IMG/VR virus record: IMGVR_UViG_3300042507_003741
Location: 1 to 64,000 of that record
Strand: one strand, 5' to 3'
Length of the DNA: 64,000 bases
Source: a virus
A program made the translations under genes and the position numbers. Below are positions 63,249 to 64,000 of the stretch, in pieces; the first letter of the stretch is position 1, and each line of letters begins with the position of its first letter. The notes beneath the pieces are model-generated. The model did not search any database, was not told where the DNA came from, and was given only the letters and a program-made list of their open reading frames with translations.

Positions 63249-64000
63249 GTCTCCTATCCCTCTCCTTGCGAAACAGACTGCTCACCCAACCTTTGGTGTT
63301 CACTGCGGCCCACCGCAGATACCAATCAGGCAACGTGTTGAGCGTGCGGCCGGCGAACTTGCCTTTCAGCGGGTTCACATACGTTCCGACGCACCGCTTG
63401 CCCGAGCCGATCTGCACCTCCTCGGAGAACAGACGGCCCGTCGCTTGGCCCTGCATCCGCTTGCGGCGGGCTTCGATGTCCTGGGCAATCAGCCGGCGCT
63501 CCAGTTCCTGCTGGGCCAGGGCGTCGATCTGCTCCTGGGTCAGCGGCTCGGCGGCTTGAGCGGCAGCCTTCTTGATGACCTGGCGCACTTCCTTGTCGGC
63601 CGTGCAGAACATGTCCACGGCTGTGACGAGTCGGTGGTCCAGGCTTGCATCAGTGCAATCGACAATCTTGAAACGTGGCTTTCCAGATCCTGCGATCCGT
63701 GCAATACGGCCGGATGGATCCGAGCCTTCGTAGTCCACAACTCCGGGGAGAGGACGAGTGGCTCGTCCCACGCATTGCAACCAGAAAGATCGGGACTTTG
63801 TGGGCCTTCCGAGGATGAGGGTGGCGGTCGGCGGATGATCGAAGCCAACGGCCACAACTTGGCAATTGACAAGAACCTTCGCCTCTCCAGTCTTAAATCG
63901 CCGGATAGCATCTTGCCGTTCCTCCTCGGGCTGGGTGCCGTACACATAGACCGCAGGGATGCCGTAGTTGTTGGTCAGGTAGTGGCAGACACCCTTGGCC
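63229..64000 (-). CDS. SF2 helicase, C-terminal part (cut by window end)
   Basis: The open frame runs off the window's right edge. Visible: helicase C-terminal domain with motif IV-V (VLVNCQVVAVGFDHPPTATL) and VI (WLQCVGRATRPLPG). The C-terminus carries GTYVNPLKGKFAGRTLNTLP then DWYLRWA, the same DUF3820-like unit as the helicase at 24382-25905. The ATPase half lies outside. It stops over the start of the next gene. Confidence 0.8.
   Translation of the reverse strand, partial: AKGVCHYLTNNYGIPAVYVYGTQPEEERQDAIRRFKTGEAKVLVNCQVVAVGFDHPPTATLILGRPTKSRSFWLQCVGRATRPLPGVVDYEGSDPSGRIARIAGSGKPRFKIVDCTDASLDHRLVTAVDMFCTADKEVRQVIKKAAAQAAEPLTQEQIDALAQQELERRLIAQDIEARRKRMQGQATGRLFSEEVQIGSGKRCVGTYVNPLKGKFAGRTLNTLPDWYLRWAAVNTKGWVSSLFRKERDRRHGKQTA

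Noticed and set aside
1-64000. CRISPR array or tRNA genes
   Set aside because: The repeats seen are gene-end elements or attC-like sites, not evenly spaced units with unique spacers; no tRNA-like arms with a GTTCRA T-loop were found.

Overview
The window is a high-GC virus genome segment: a tailed phage, most likely podovirus-like and probably infecting a Planctomycetes-type host. It is packed with overlapping genes (ATGA, GTGA and TGATG junctions) and carries a portal, a large terminase, a capsid protein, head-tail adaptor and tail-tube proteins, very large internal-virion-type proteins, a lysis-like cassette, recombination enzymes and many small accessory genes. I see no rRNA, no CRISPR array and no convincing tRNA. 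The host is inferred from a C-C-RAAQMD-x-WG-type protein, a very cysteine-rich protein in the tail locus, LamG-type tail genes and attC-like repeats of a kind I associate with planctomycete genomes. This inference is moderate, not proven.

Layout. 1-2288 (minus): SSB, a coiled-coil membrane protein, a metallophosphoesterase, two small LTDEERE-family proteins, and a partial small membrane protein whose near-identical paralogue lies at 60572-60802. 2289-2628: divergent regulatory region. 2629-15362 (plus): about two dozen genes. Ten gene ends between 2.5 and 10.6 kb are punctuated by the same 14-mer (CGCTGCGGAGTCTG), nine of them followed by a GC-rich hairpin of differing sequence. This block holds an amidoligase plus class II glutamine amidotransferase pair, a MoxR ATPase plus metallopeptidase/VWA protein, a LexA-type DNA-binding protein and a serine recombinase. 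15289-23637 (minus): sigma factor, LamG tail protein, lysis-like cassette with a papain-type peptidase, duplicated DUF5664-type nucleotide hydrolase, HD hydrolase and nucleases. 23700-23953 is gene-free and densely hairpinned, a candidate structured RNA. 23975-27961 (minus): PD-(D/E)XK nuclease, SF2 helicase, ERF annealing protein, RecE-like exonuclease. 27960-28784 (plus): tyrosine recombinase. 28773-58699 (minus): virion and packaging genes read from capsid to internal proteins. 58728-64000 (minus): small accessory genes and a second SF2 helicase cut by the window edge.

The strongest unexpected system is at 59316-60311: four attC-like sites separated by single small ORFs, arranged as an integron gene-cassette array. 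The decisive sign is that each site's 5-prime box is the reverse complement of the 3-prime box of the site before it, not of its own 3-prime box, exactly as expected if the cassettes were inserted by cleavage within G^TT. One of these sites carries a ribosome binding site and start codon inside its hairpin loop, feeding the next cassette. The second system is the repeated 14-mer plus hairpin unit in the plus-strand operon. The phage sigma factor, or an RNA polymerase outside the window, is a possible reader of that element.
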